Source: Heliocidaris erythrogramma (Eukaryota; Echinodermata; Echinoidea; Camarodonta; Echinometridae). Taken from it: a stretch of DNA of 64,000 nucleotides. Position 1 is the stretch's first letter. The number at the start of each line of letters is the position of its first letter. Shown piece by piece: positions 10,476 through 20,647 of this stretch. Under the pieces are notes generated by a model. It was not told where the DNA came from and did no database searches. It saw only the letters and a list, made by a program, of their open reading frames with translations. Made by a program: the position numbers and the translations under genes. The DNA lies in contig CM046855.1 in the NCBI GenBank assembly GCA_025617745.1, positions 48,649,813 to 48,713,812 on the forward strand, read 5' to 3'.

Positions 10476-10882
10476 AGTGTAAGGAAATAACATATACAAC
10501 AGCTTTGGCAAATCTCGTGGAAAATAAATACAAATGTGAAAGAAATTGCGAGAATAACGTTGCGTAGCTCAATCAAAGTAATGAATTTATTAATAAGGTT
10601 GAGGATTTGTCAATCTGTCGGTCAATTGAATCTGGTGTCGCCGAAACCACTAACCCGTCTCCGTGGTCTAGTGGTTAAGGCATTGGCGTTCTAAGCCAAC
10701 GACCTGGGTTCGATTCCCGGCGGAGACATTTTTTCAGCCTTTTGCAAAAATTTCAAAAAGGGAGGACAGCTCTGGGGAACTTTGATTGAGCTACGCAACG
10801 TTATTCTCGCAATTTCTTTCACATTTGTATTTATTTTCCACGAGATTTGCCAAAGCTGTTGTATATGTTATTTCCTTACACT
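10476..10882. repeat. Palindrome with 104-bp arms enclosing a tRNA-Arg gene
   Basis: 10476-10579 is the reverse complement of 10779-10882 over essentially the whole length (AGTGTAAGGAAATAACATAT ... GAGCTACGCAACGTTATTCT). The 199-base centre contains the first tRNA-Arg. A second, non-inverted copy of the centre and part of the right arm lies at about 10994-11212. Confidence 0.85.
10657..10728 (+). tRNA. tRNA-Arg(UCU), copy 1
   Basis: Acceptor GTCTCCG/CGGAGAC pairs fully. The D arm is GTCT/AGGC, the anticodon stem TTGGC/GCCAA is perfect with loop GTTCTAA (anticodon TCT), and the T arm is CTGGG/CCCGG with one G-T pair. The discriminator is A. TTTTTT follows immediately as a Pol III terminator. 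No intron. Confidence 0.85.
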
Positions 10883-11060
10883 TGTTAATAATTATTCTAA
10901 TGTATACATGTATTCAAAGCATTCGCTTGGATCCAGCTGAGGCACGCGGCTTGTCTTTGTTCAAAACTCACCTGCCCCCGACAAAGGAATTAATTAATAA
11001 GGTTGAGGATTTGTCAATCTGTCGGTCAATTGAATCTGGTGTCGCCGAAACCACTAACCC

Positions 11061-11132
11061 GTCTCCGTGGTCTAGTGGTTAAGGCATTGGCGTTCTAAGC
11101 CAACGACCCGGGTTCGATTCCCGGCGGAGACA
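11061..11132 (+). tRNA. tRNA-Arg(UCU), copy 2
   Basis: Identical to copy 1 except for one base that makes the T stem fully Watson-Crick (CCGGG/CCCGG). TTTTTT follows directly. Upstream and downstream flanks match those of copy 1 (CCGAAACCACTAACCC, GGGAGGACAGCTCTGGGG), so the pair arose by local duplication about 400 bp apart. Confidence 0.87.
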
Positions 11133-11667
11133 TTTTTTCAGCCTTTGCAAAAATTTCAAAAAGGGAGGACAGCTCTGGGGAACTTTGATTGAGCTACGCA
11201 ACGTTATTCTCTACGTCTGCAATATATATATATATATATTTACTTTGTATTCATTATATAGTATTTCAGTAAGGAAGGTCGTATGGAATTTCTTAAAAGT
11301 AAACAACAATAACAATTGTGATAAAGCTGTAATATTATTTTCGTATCTATAACGTGCATAATTCGTTATGATAAATTCACTGGACACTTCCGAGTTCACG
11401 TTACCGTCACAGTTGACTATTCGTGGAGCTTTGAAATTTTTGTATTAGTGTTTCTTGTGCTGCTTTTTGACAGTCCACAATACATGCGACATTAAATTAT
11501 ATAAGTTCAGTGCCCGTTGAATGCCTCCAGTTTGGCTTATACAGCGAATAAAAAAGTGATGATACAAACTTTAATTAACAACAAGGCATTATCAAAGAAG
11601 GCGTATGATATCTAAAAGATAACCAAAGTTCAAGAAAACCAACATTTCCTTGAAGTGAAATTAACTA

Positions 11668-12213
11668 AACCCCTAAAAATAAGTTCTACAACTCAACTTC
11701 GAGCACTACCTTATGTCACTTGATATTATTGGAATGTTTGTTTATTTCCTTTGATCACGATCCCCATTTGAAATATCTATGAAATCATGGAAAGTTTGGG
11801 CCAAGTCAAATGTAAAATTAGCCGTTATTATCAATGACCAACTCCCCGTTTGTTAGAGGATGGATGGAGAGTATTGGTCTTGTGGTGATTATACATGAGT
11901 GTCAATAGAGTATTTTCGCTTTTCTTTTTAAGAATTCAACATGTTTTGAACTATGCCATTGGTATTCAATAAATAACGTGATGAAGAATATGTTTTCTGT
12001 GTTTTAATGGGTTTTTTTCTTTAATGCTTTTGTAATTGTTTTGTAAAAAGTGTACGACTGGATGTTTGTTGGAGGTGGCCTGATAAACTTCCAAGAAAAC
12101 CCAAAGTTGAACAAATACCCTTCCAAAACACCCGAATATCAAGTATTACTCTCTAACAGAAATGTCAAAAGTCGAAGTTAAGTTGTAGAACTTTGTTCAA
12201 TGGCTTAGGTACT
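11668..12213. mobile_element. Non-autonomous Tc1-like element (relative of 39332-41403)
   Basis: The left end AACCCCTAAAAATAAGTTCT followed by ACAACTCAACTTCGAG matches the terminal repeat of the Tc1 element at 39332. The right end GTCGAAGTTAAGTTGTAGAA is its inverted complement with drift. It is TA-flanked on the left. The interior has no transposase. The right boundary is approximate. Confidence 0.6.
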
Positions 12214-12514
12214 ACTCAGTTCTGTCACAGTTCATTCACATAGGACTTGCACGTCTCGTGCTGCTTTCGACGGTTCTTGTAATGGTATTTCAGTCAATCT
12301 GATGACAGATGCTAGAGTCGTCAAGGTCTGCTTCAAGTGTCTCTTGGCTGAGGCTGAAGGAAGTGCTTGGTGTACAGACGATATCCATGGCACGACGGAT
12401 GACAGATGCAGTGGCTTTCGGGCTGTTTCGGGAGAAAAGGTTGCACATTGGGTGGCTGTAGATGGGAATAGTATGACATCTGAAGAGTGAGATGGGTTGG
12501 CGGCGCAGCTGCAG

Positions 12515-14055
12515 CTATGGTTGTGGCAAGCTGAAAGTCCTGAAGTCGTTGCTGCTGTCTGAACTGCTGGTGCTGCTGCCCTGCTGGTCCAGCAGCTGCT
12601 GAAGGGGGAGCCCGTCTTCTGTTTGCTGGGAATTGATGCCGTGAGGGAAGCTTAGGCAGGGTAAACGTTGAAGTTGCTGTCTGCTTAGGTGCCTGCGGAG
12701 TTGCCTCCTGAGCAGTCGTTGCTTCTCCAGAGCCTGCCTAGTGACTCGGGTGATGAACGAATTCATCCTTTGCTGATCCATTTGACGCATCAAGTACACC
12801 CAAAACTGTCCACTCTGAGAAGCTGCATCCCGTGCATTACGCCCGGACTCCAACTCAGATGTCAGCGAGGAGAGCGCACGAGCTGCTTTTTGACCGCCAC
12901 CTGATGAAGTTGATGGTACTGATAAATCAGAAGCGGCATCACCATCATCTGTTTCCTCTGGGGCAAGTTCCTTCCTCTTCCCAGCAAACTGCAAATATAT
13001 TGGACATAAAGTAAATGGAAATATGTGTATACCCATCCATATGATGCACAAATGTGAACTTTCATTAGATTTGGACTACAATATTAACAATTTTGTAACT
13101 GAAGAGCAAACTATTGTCTAATGATCTTTTGGCATTTTGTTTGTATTTTATTTGTAAAGTATGTCGACAAGTTATCTGGAGTACTTGTTTGATGAAAGGG
13201 TTTATTGGGTCTTATTCCAAAAGTTTTTTGCCGAAAATTTGAAGAAGGAAAAAAAAAAAACTTACATTGGATCCTCTCTGATGACGCAACTGAACGAGGT
13301 ATGGCCGGATGAATTCAAATTTGTTCACAATCCATTCCTGTCTTGCTGTTCGCTCTGCAGCACCAGATCCTGAATTGCGAGATGTCTTGATGAGTCTGGA
13401 AAACAGGGTCCTCATGTTGAGATGCCAAATTGATGATAGACCTCCTTATCCTGCCATGTCCTGCTCTTTTTTCTCTCATTTTGAACTCGGCAGATGACTT
13501 ATCCTACAGAAAGGTGTGCTTCGTCAGCCACGTCACGAAATCGTTCTCTTCATCCTGAGTGAGCGTTCGAGTTTTAAATTCAGTCTGAATAATAAAAAAC
13601 AACGTTCATAAATTATACCACTGCCAATGATAATTTAAGTTTTTTCTCTTTTTTCTCTTTTTTTTTTGCCAGGTGCTGCAAGAAAAATATACGTTATCCA
13701 ATGTATCAGGGTATTTAAAGAATTACACCACGCACTTACTAATAACTTTTTTCATTAAAAACTCAAAATCATTAGCAAAAAATGCATCAATACAAGTATT
13801 TAGGCCTACCTCTTTCTGTGGGGAGCGAGGCTGTTCCTGCTCTTGACTTTCTGAGCTATTGGTTGTGGATTGATCCGCAGATGGAGGAGCTGCCGATTGC
13901 TGCACATTCGTTTTTTTTCTTGGTCAAATGAGGAGTTTTTACAGGAGCTCACATGGCCGAGGTTGTAGCTGCATTTTCACTTTCAGTCACATCAGATGAC
14001 GCAGCAGTAGCACTGGCGCTTCTTCTCACGTGCTCTTGTCTTCGGGTGTGTGTAA
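12515..14055 (-). pseudogene. MADF-domain (Myb/SANT-like) gene, downstream exons, disabled
   Basis: Read on the minus strand. One segment ends in PRSPQKE with donor GTAGGC at about 13808. The next begins after TTATTCAG with LTQDEENDFVTWLTKHTFL, the start of a MADF-like DNA-binding domain, and reaches GSGAAERTARQEWIVNKFEF and a GTAAGT donor near 13265. A last exon from about 12989 (FAGKRKELAPEETDDGD) is acidic/Ser-rich, then Gln/Arg/Leu-rich. Lesions are a TAG where a Tyr is expected near 13492, a shift in an A-run, a shift with deletion near 13415, and a stop plus shift at 13920-13955. The intron structure suggests a former host gene or domesticated transposon co-factor. It is separated from its start by the LTR element. 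Confidence 0.62.
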
Positions 14056-15426
14056 GAATTTTATCCCAGGTGTGGAAAATTAGTACATAATACAGTAGGG
14101 GTTTTGTTAATAGGCAACCTGATGGACTGAAGTCATCCTCAGATTGTTTTCTTTGATGTGCAGAGTGAGCATAGTTGTAGCCTTTGTTTAGTATAACCAG
14201 GCAAGCAAACAACCTGTATTATTTACTAATAGTCTAGCCAGGCAATCTATAGGTTTGGAATGTGTATAGTCTTTATGGACAGCTGCTGTGTCTATTGTAC
14301 TTTGTACCATTTGAATACTTTCACTGGGTGTGTAAGCAAGGTAGCAAGGCTCAGGGCAGTCTTGATTTAGTTGCCAGACGAGTAGGACCATATTGAGGGT
14401 TCTGTCTCTGCAGCAGGTTTTGCAGCCGGCATGAGTAGGCGCGGCCAGCAGCCGCCGCAGCTTTACTGTTAGCAGCCAGCAGCAGCCGTTTCAGTGCCAG
14501 GTTGAGGTTCTCTCTCCTCAAGGCCGAATTGTAAGTTCTTTTGCATAAGTGATAATTATGTTATATCACCCTTCCAATACCAAATGACATTTGTATTAGT
14601 TTTCCTACAGGTGTTTTCGATCACTTTCCATTTGTAAATGTCACATTAATTATTCAATGTCATTGAATTATATCAGGCAGTTAATGTACTGATCATATTA
14701 GATTATTTGCAGCTATATTTAAGTCGGTATAGTAGGTAATGGCTCACAGCACAGGTTGAAGTGCTGACTTAGATATAATCACTATTGGTGATTATTATAG
14801 GGTAATTTTAATGAAAGACATCTGAATTAGAAGGAAATTATAAGTATCAGTTTAATTAATACATTTGAATTTGAAGTGTATATGGTAGGCCATATAGTTT
14901 TGGAATGGTCATTCTCTTTAGACGGCGGTTACTCCAGGGTCGTCCCCATGGTCGTCCCTTTGGTCGTTGTCATTAACGTCGATGTCATGGAACTGGTCAG
15001 GGCCATATTCATGGTTATCACTTCTTCACGGTCCTGTTCACCATCATGATCACGTCCCTTCAAGCGACTTCGGGTTTCTTCACGTCTGGACACTGGTAGT
15101 CTACACCGGGTGTCGTCGCGACATATTTCCTTTAGTTAGTCGTCCTTCGACAGACCATCTTTCCCAGCATCATGTTATGTAATCCGTTTTCTTCTTCAAT
15201 TCATCCATTCATAGACTTTGAACTGTAATGAACTGTCGGATGTTTCCTTAATTATATATTATTTCATTGAGAAACTCATTAAGTATATACTTTAGAATTA
15301 TATAACTTCCAGAAGAATTTTATATAATTATAATAAAGACATACCAATTATACTGAATTTGTTCCTGGTAATTTATTGGGTGGCTAAATAGCCCGTAGAT
15401 TTAACAAAGTCAATTTCACTTTTACA
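14051..15426 (+). repeat. 5' LTR
   Basis: 1376 bp, from TGTAAGAATTTTATCCC to CAATTTCACTTTTACA. AATAAA lies at 15332-15337, 90 bases before the end, as expected for the polyadenylation signal. Same length as the 3' LTR with two visible substitutions. Confidence 0.95.
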
Positions 15427-15430
15427 TTTA

Positions 15431-15447
15431 TGGGGGCTTGTCCGGGA
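15431..15447 (+). promoter_or_regulatory. Primer-binding site, tRNA-Pro type
   Basis: TGGGGGCTTGTCCGGGA begins four bases after the LTR. It begins with TGG (complement of CCA) and differs at one position from the classical tRNA-Pro primer site TGGGGGCTCGTCCGGGA, so minus-strand synthesis was probably primed by tRNA-Pro. Confidence 0.85.
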
Positions 15448-15873
15448 GGATATTTAGCTGTAACAATTCCAATATTTTGCAGGGACCCTCGCAAATCTGT
15501 TAAATCGTTAGGAATAAAGTGAAGCTTCCTTATAGCACTCATACTTATTTTGTGGGAGAATTATATTGAGACTGTCAATTGTTGCTCATCATTGCAGGAA
15601 TACATGTTTACTGCTTTTCTTTGTCATTCCATTTCAGGAAAGTAGTGTGGCCACTTCTGTAAAGGAGACAGGACCGTTTGCCGAGGCACTGACAGGTTGA
15701 TGCACGGTCGCAGTCAGGATTGGCAAGCAAAGCAAGCGAGCGAAGTAAGCAAGCATATAGGGACCTCGGTGAGTTGAGGTAATTGTAAGGCCATAGCTAC
15801 ACACCCAGAAACTGGTACAAAGATACAATTGATTTCTTTTAACAGGTTGCGTATAATTTGATAAATTATTAAA

Positions 15874-18477
15874 ATGGATACTAAATTGTTTGATTTAGGG
15901 AAAGAGTTAGGATATTCAGGTGAAGCTCTGGTAGCTTTTGTAGAAAAAAGAGAGAAGTTAGCCAGAGATGAACGTAAGGCAGCTAGGGAAGATAGACAAC
16001 AAGAGATAGAGTTATGGGAAAAGAAATTAGAGATGGCTCGTCTCCAGAAGGAGCAAGAGCAAAATGGTAATGAGAATGTAGGTGACCGTCGTTTTTTGGC
16101 CCCATCCCCTAAACTCCCTCCTTTCAATGAAGGAAATGACAGTATGGACGCATATTTGAATAGATTTGAGCGTTATGCTGAGAACCAAGGTTGGCCTCAT
16201 TCTATTTGGGCCATTAGTCTTAGTGCACTTTTACAGGGTAAGGCACTAGATGTGTTTTCCAGGCTTCCGAGTGATAAGGTTAAGGACTATGCATCACTCA
16301 AGGATGCATTGCTTAAGAGATTTGAACTTACTGCAGATGATTTCCGTAAGAAGTTCAGATTTTCGAATCCAGAGTCAGGAGAGACTCCTAGTCAGTTTGT
16401 GGTTAGATTAGACCATTATTTAGAGAGATGGATTGAGTTGTCAGAGTGTGAGCGTTCTTTCGATGGTTTGGTCGATATGCTCCTTAGACAACAATTAATT
16501 GAAAAGGGAGGTCAAGCACTGGCATTGTTCCTTAAAGAGAGAAAGCCCAAAACTATAAGTGAGATGGGAAACATGGCTGACATGTATGTAGAAGCACATG
16601 GTGGTTATTTTGGAGTTCCAAAAAAGAACCTCCAAGATAATCGTAAATCTAGAGCCCAGTCTAGTGCATCTCTTCTCAATCCAAATCATGAGAGTAAAAG
16701 TAGAAATGAACCAAAAGGTTCACCTACAGCCCGTAGGCAGGTGGGTCCTTGTTATGTATGCAATAAGATGGGACATCTTGCATCAAAATGTAGAGTTAGG
16801 CTTCAAGCAGCTAGTCTGAGTAGTGTGAAGGATGCTAGTCCACCCGGCAGGCGTCGGCAGCGTAGGAGTAGATCCAGGTCCAAAGAGGGTGGAAAGGAAA
16901 AGGCGGAGAGTGTGAAACAATCAGAAGGCTCATGCCCCACTTGTAATTGTAGTGTATCTTCCGACACTAATGAGATTGGCATGTTGTTATTGACTTTCCC
17001 CACCTTTAGTGTGACATCCTCCAAGGTAGATATGCAGATCGATAAGGCTAGGAACATTCCTATTATGTGTGCCGCATGTCAAAGGAGATGGCGTGACCAA
17101 CTTCCAATTGTTGATGGTAAAATAGGATCCCATGATGTTTGTATCCTCCGTGATACAGGGTGTTCAGGCATAGTTGTGAAGAAATCATTGGTGGAACCAG
17201 AACAGTTCACAGGTCGATATATACAGTGTGTGTTAATCGATGGGACAGTGCGTAGGTTTCCCACGGCTCGAGTGAGTATTAACTCGCCATTGTTTGTTGG
17301 TACTGCAGAGGCCTTGTGCGTGGAATCCCCAGTGTTTGATGTGATCCTTGGCAACATTGAGAATGTTCGACCAATGGAAAATCCTCTTCCAAATTGGAAG
17401 CCAGGTAGTGTTGAGAATGGGGTACAGGAGAATGTGGGTATGGCAGTTCAGACTAGAGCCCAGACGGCGCAGGCTCATCGTCCCCCACGTCCCCTTATAG
17501 TTCCATCAGCTATTCCTGATGTATCATCGGAAGATATAAAAGAGGCTCAGAAGAGTGATCCTACTCTTAAGAGGGCTAGAGAGTTAGCTTGTGATAGTGT
17601 AACTGATGACGAGAGACAGAACTCGTACTTTGTTATGGATCAGGGATTGCTGTATAGAGTGTATAAGCCAAAGTCTGTTTTAAGTGCAAATTCAGTTAGG
17701 CAATTAGTAGTTCCCAAACCATATAGGCAGTCAGTGTTAAAGCTTGCTCATGAAGGCATTCTAGGTGGTCATCAAGGTGTTCAGAAGGTCAAAGAGAAGA
17801 TTTCAGCTAATTTTTATTGGCCTGGAGTGCAAGCTGATGTTGTTCGGTATTGTCGTTCTTGTGACATATGTCAGAGGACTGTGTCAAAAGGAAGGATTCC
17901 TAGGGCGCCTCTTGGTAAGATGCCAGTAATTGACACCCCATTTCTTAGGGTCGCTGTTGATTTGATAGGCCCCATTAAGCCAGTTACTGCTAGGAAGAAT
18001 ATGTACGTTCTTACCATTGTGGATTATGCGACGAGATATCCGGAGGCGGTGGCATTACCAAACATTGACACGGCTACGGTAGCCGAGGCATTGGTAGAAG
18101 TATTCTGTCGAGTGGGAGTACCACAAGAGATCCTATCAGACCGTGGTACTCAGTTTACTTCTGAAATGATGAGGGGGGTAGGCAGGTTATTGTCAATTAA
18201 ACAATTAACTACTACACCTTATCACCCCGCTTGTAACGGGCTGGTTGAGAGATTCAACCAGACTCTTAAGCAGATTCTCAAGAGGGTTTGTGCGGATCGG
18301 CCAAGTGATTGGGATCGCTACCTAGCACCAGTTATGTTTGCATACAGGTCAGCACCCCAAGCTTCACTTCGTTTCTCGCCCTTTGAGCTGCTTTATGGGA
18401 GGCAAGTTAGAGGACCGTTAGAGATTCTCAGGGAACTGTGGAGTGGTAAGCCTCAAGATTTGAAGTTGAAGAGTTGA
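15874..18477 (+). CDS. Gag, protease and integrase (ORF1 of the Gmr1-like element)
   Basis: 867 codons. Residues 1-65 are charged and helical. A retrotransposon gag region follows to about 250. A single CCHC zinc knuckle is at residues 293-306 (CYVCNKMGHLASKC). The aspartic protease core DTG is at 427-429. The integrase has a zinc-binding HHCC module (H626, H633, C663, C666) and catalytic D696, D756 and E792 (D,D35E spacing). The frame stops at 18477 just before the integrase C-terminal domain, which continues in the next frame. The start ATG has no upstream competitor in frame. No other lesion is visible. Confidence 0.92.
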   Translation: MDTKLFDLGKELGYSGEALVAFVEKREKLARDERKAAREDRQQEIELWEKKLEMARLQKEQEQNGNENVGDRRFLAPSPKLPPFNEGNDSMDAYLNRFERYAENQGWPHSIWAISLSALLQGKALDVFSRLPSDKVKDYASLKDALLKRFELTADDFRKKFRFSNPESGETPSQFVVRLDHYLERWIELSECERSFDGLVDMLLRQQLIEKGGQALALFLKERKPKTISEMGNMADMYVEAHGGYFGVPKKNLQDNRKSRAQSSASLLNPNHESKSRNEPKGSPTARRQVGPCYVCNKMGHLASKCRVRLQAASLSSVKDASPPGRRRQRRSRSRSKEGGKEKAESVKQSEGSCPTCNCSVSSDTNEIGMLLLTFPTFSVTSSKVDMQIDKARNIPIMCAACQRRWRDQLPIVDGKIGSHDVCILRDTGCSGIVVKKSLVEPEQFTGRYIQCVLIDGTVRRFPTARVSINSPLFVGTAEALCVESPVFDVILGNIENVRPMENPLPNWKPGSVENGVQENVGMAVQTRAQTAQAHRPPRPLIVPSAIPDVSSEDIKEAQKSDPTLKRARELACDSVTDDERQNSYFVMDQGLLYRVYKPKSVLSANSVRQLVVPKPYRQSVLKLAHEGILGGHQGVQKVKEKISANFYWPGVQADVVRYCRSCDICQRTVSKGRIPRAPLGKMPVIDTPFLRVAVDLIGPIKPVTARKNMYVLTIVDYATRYPEAVALPNIDTATVAEALVEVFCRVGVPQEILSDRGTQFTSEMMRGVGRLLSIKQLTTTPYHPACNGLVERFNQTLKQILKRVCADRPSDWDRYLAPVMFAYRSAPQASLRFSPFELLYGRQVRGPLEILRELWSGKPQDLKLKS

Positions 18478-18481
18478 AGAG

Positions 18482-20374
18482 TTGAAGACGACATACCAAT
18501 ATATTGTCGACTTGAAAGAGAGGCTCGAGACTACCATGGAAGCCGCACAGGAAGAGTTGCGGAAGGCTACGTCACGCAATGTAGGCTACTACAACGCAAA
18601 GAGTAGGCCGAGGAAGTTTGCCCCTGGAGACAAGGTCTTGATCCTCCTTCCAACAGATCACAACAAGCTGCTCCTACAATGGAAAGGTCCGTTTAAGGTA
18701 GTGTACAAGCTCAGTGATCTTGATTATAGGTTAGATGTACATGGAAAGTCGAAAACATTTCATGCAAATCTCTTGAAGAGATACACTGATCGAGTAGACA
18801 AAGATGTGATCTCTCAGTCATCAAGTGAAGAGGACAAATTTACTAGCGCTGGAGTTCTAGAGGTGGTCGCCCTTGCTTCAATCATTGAAGGAGATAACAG
18901 TAATGAAGGTGAAAGTTCTTCAATTCCAGGTAACATGAAGGTGCATGTTCCAGTCTTGGAAGCGCAGGAGACCATGGAAGATGTCAAACTGGGTCCGGAG
19001 TTATCAGCTCAACAGAAAAGACAGGTACAGTGCATGCTTAGTCACTACCAAGATGTAATGACAGATGTTCCAGGCAAGACACAGTTAGGTACCCACTCAA
19101 TCCGGCTGACTTCTGATGATCCGGTTAGACAGAAGCCTTATCCGGTCCCTCATGCGCTTCGTGATGTTATCAAGGAGGAAGTAGATACGATGGTCGAAAT
19201 GGGGGTTATTGAGAAGTCAAATTCTCCATACTCATCTCCAATAGTCATAGTGAAGAAGCCAGATGGCACCAATCGCTTTTGTATAGACTTCAGACGGTTG
19301 AACCGCATCACAGTCTTTGATGCTGAACCTCTTCCCAATACTGATGAGATTTTTGCGGGTTTGTCTGGGTCCCATTACTTTTCTAAGATAGATCTCAGTA
19401 AGGGATACTGGCAGATTCCTCTTTCAGAAGAATCTAAGAAGACTGCTTTTCAAACGTCTAGTGGCTTGTATCATTTCCGAGTTATGCCATTCGGATTAGT
19501 TAACGCGCCTGCCACATTTAGCAGAGTGATGCGGTTATTGCTAACAGGAATGAAGCACGTCACAAATTACTTGGATGACATCCTCGTCCACACAGCCACG
19601 TGGGAGGAACATCTTGCTATCCTGAACGAGTTGCTCCAGAGACTGCGTGCAGCTGGTTTGACAGCGCGCCCCAGTAAGTGTCACTTAGGAGGCAAGCACG
19701 TGGAGTTCTTGGGCCATGTGATCCAAGCAGGCAAGATGCAGCCTATGGTGAACAAGGTTGAGAAGATCCAGAGTGCAGCTAGACCACAGACGAAGAAGCA
19801 GTTGCGTGCTTTCATCGGACTGGCTAGTTATTACAGAAGGTTCATCCCTAATTTCGCAACTGTTGCCTCACCACTGACGGACAAGACAAGAAATCGAGAA
19901 CCTAACCAAATTAAGTGGAGTGAGAGTGAAGAAGCAGCCTTCAAGTCTTTGAAGGAAAGCCTTGTCCAGAGCCCCATCCTACGTCTTCCTGATGTACAGG
20001 AAAAGTTCATTGTCCGAACAGACGCATCGGCTACAGGACTCGGTGCTGTTCTCCTCCAAGAACACAATGGAGAGAAACACCCCGTGGCTTATGCGAGTCG
20101 GAAACTCCTACCGAGAGAAGAGGCATATTCCACGATCGAACGCGAGTGTTTGGCATTGGTGTGGGGAATCAGTAAGTTTCAGGTGTACCTCGAGGGAAAG
20201 GAGTTCATCCTTGAGACTGATCACCAGCCCCTCCTATACCTTAACCGCACCAAATGCATCAACAGTAGGGTCATGAGGTGGGCTCTCTCCCTACAACCGT
20301 TTCGCTTCCGAATCGAGGCGATTCGTGGATCCGAGAATGTCGGAGCAGATTTTCTTAGTAGAAGTGAAGTGTGA
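18482..20374 (+). CDS. Integrase C-terminus, reverse transcriptase and RNase H (ORF2)
   Basis: Open from 18482 in the +1 frame relative to ORF1; there is no convincing ATG at its start. The integrase GPF motif is at about residues 69-71 (WKGPFKVV). The RT has KKPDGTNRFCIDFRRLN from about 257 and the catalytic YLDD at 363-366. RNase H has an acidic residue in TDAS (about 514) and ETDHQP (580). It ends at TGA, 270 bases before the 3' LTR. The reading must come from a frameshift, or this copy carries a slippage mutation, because the break lies in a run of TTGAAGAG repeats. Confidence 0.9.
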   Translation: MKTTYQYIVDLKERLETTMEAAQEELRKATSRNVGYYNAKSRPRKFAPGDKVLILLPTDHNKLLLQWKGPFKVVYKLSDLDYRLDVHGKSKTFHANLLKRYTDRVDKDVISQSSSEEDKFTSAGVLEVVALASIIEGDNSNEGESSSIPGNMKVHVPVLEAQETMEDVKLGPELSAQQKRQVQCMLSHYQDVMTDVPGKTQLGTHSIRLTSDDPVRQKPYPVPHALRDVIKEEVDTMVEMGVIEKSNSPYSSPIVIVKKPDGTNRFCIDFRRLNRITVFDAEPLPNTDEIFAGLSGSHYFSKIDLSKGYWQIPLSEESKKTAFQTSSGLYHFRVMPFGLVNAPATFSRVMRLLLTGMKHVTNYLDDILVHTATWEEHLAILNELLQRLRAAGLTARPSKCHLGGKHVEFLGHVIQAGKMQPMVNKVEKIQSAARPQTKKQLRAFIGLASYYRRFIPNFATVASPLTDKTRNREPNQIKWSESEEAAFKSLKESLVQSPILRLPDVQEKFIVRTDASATGLGAVLLQEHNGEKHPVAYASRKLLPREEAYSTIERECLALVWGISKFQVYLEGKEFILETDHQPLLYLNRTKCINSRVMRWALSLQPFRFRIEAIRGSENVGADFLSRSEV

Positions 20375-20631
20375 GGTATAAAACCCAGAATATCTTTTCC
20401 CCTATGTTTTTGAAGAAGTAAGAAACAAGTATTAAAACTCAAGAAAGTAGTTTTAATGATACGTTGTTTTTTTTGTTTTTTTTTTTGAAAAAAAAAAATA
20501 GAACAGACGAGACACTTAAATTAATCCTTATATGGTTCCTGGTTTTAAAATTGGTACATTGATAGTTTACTTTTGTTTTAGATAGTATAAAATTCTTTCA
20601 TATTTTTGCAGAAAATATGAAATATTTTCTT

Positions 20632-20646
20632 GAAAACGGGGGGCCA
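20632..20646 (+). promoter_or_regulatory. Polypurine tract
   Basis: GAAAACGGGGGGCCA lies immediately upstream of the 3' LTR TG. It is purine-rich apart from three cytosines and is in the required position for plus-strand priming. Confidence 0.65.
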
Positions 20647-20647
20647 T

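Noticed and set aside
12302..12490. Cysteine-containing plus-strand open frame that first looked like another Ly6 exon
   Set aside because: Cysteine spacing does not fit an LU domain and it lies antisense to the tail of the MADF-type gene.
14967..15182. Plus-strand open frame within the LTR (repeated at 21564-21779)
   Set aside because: About 71 codons with no recognisable domain, duplicated with the LTR; it differs at its last codon by an LTR substitution. Treated as chance.
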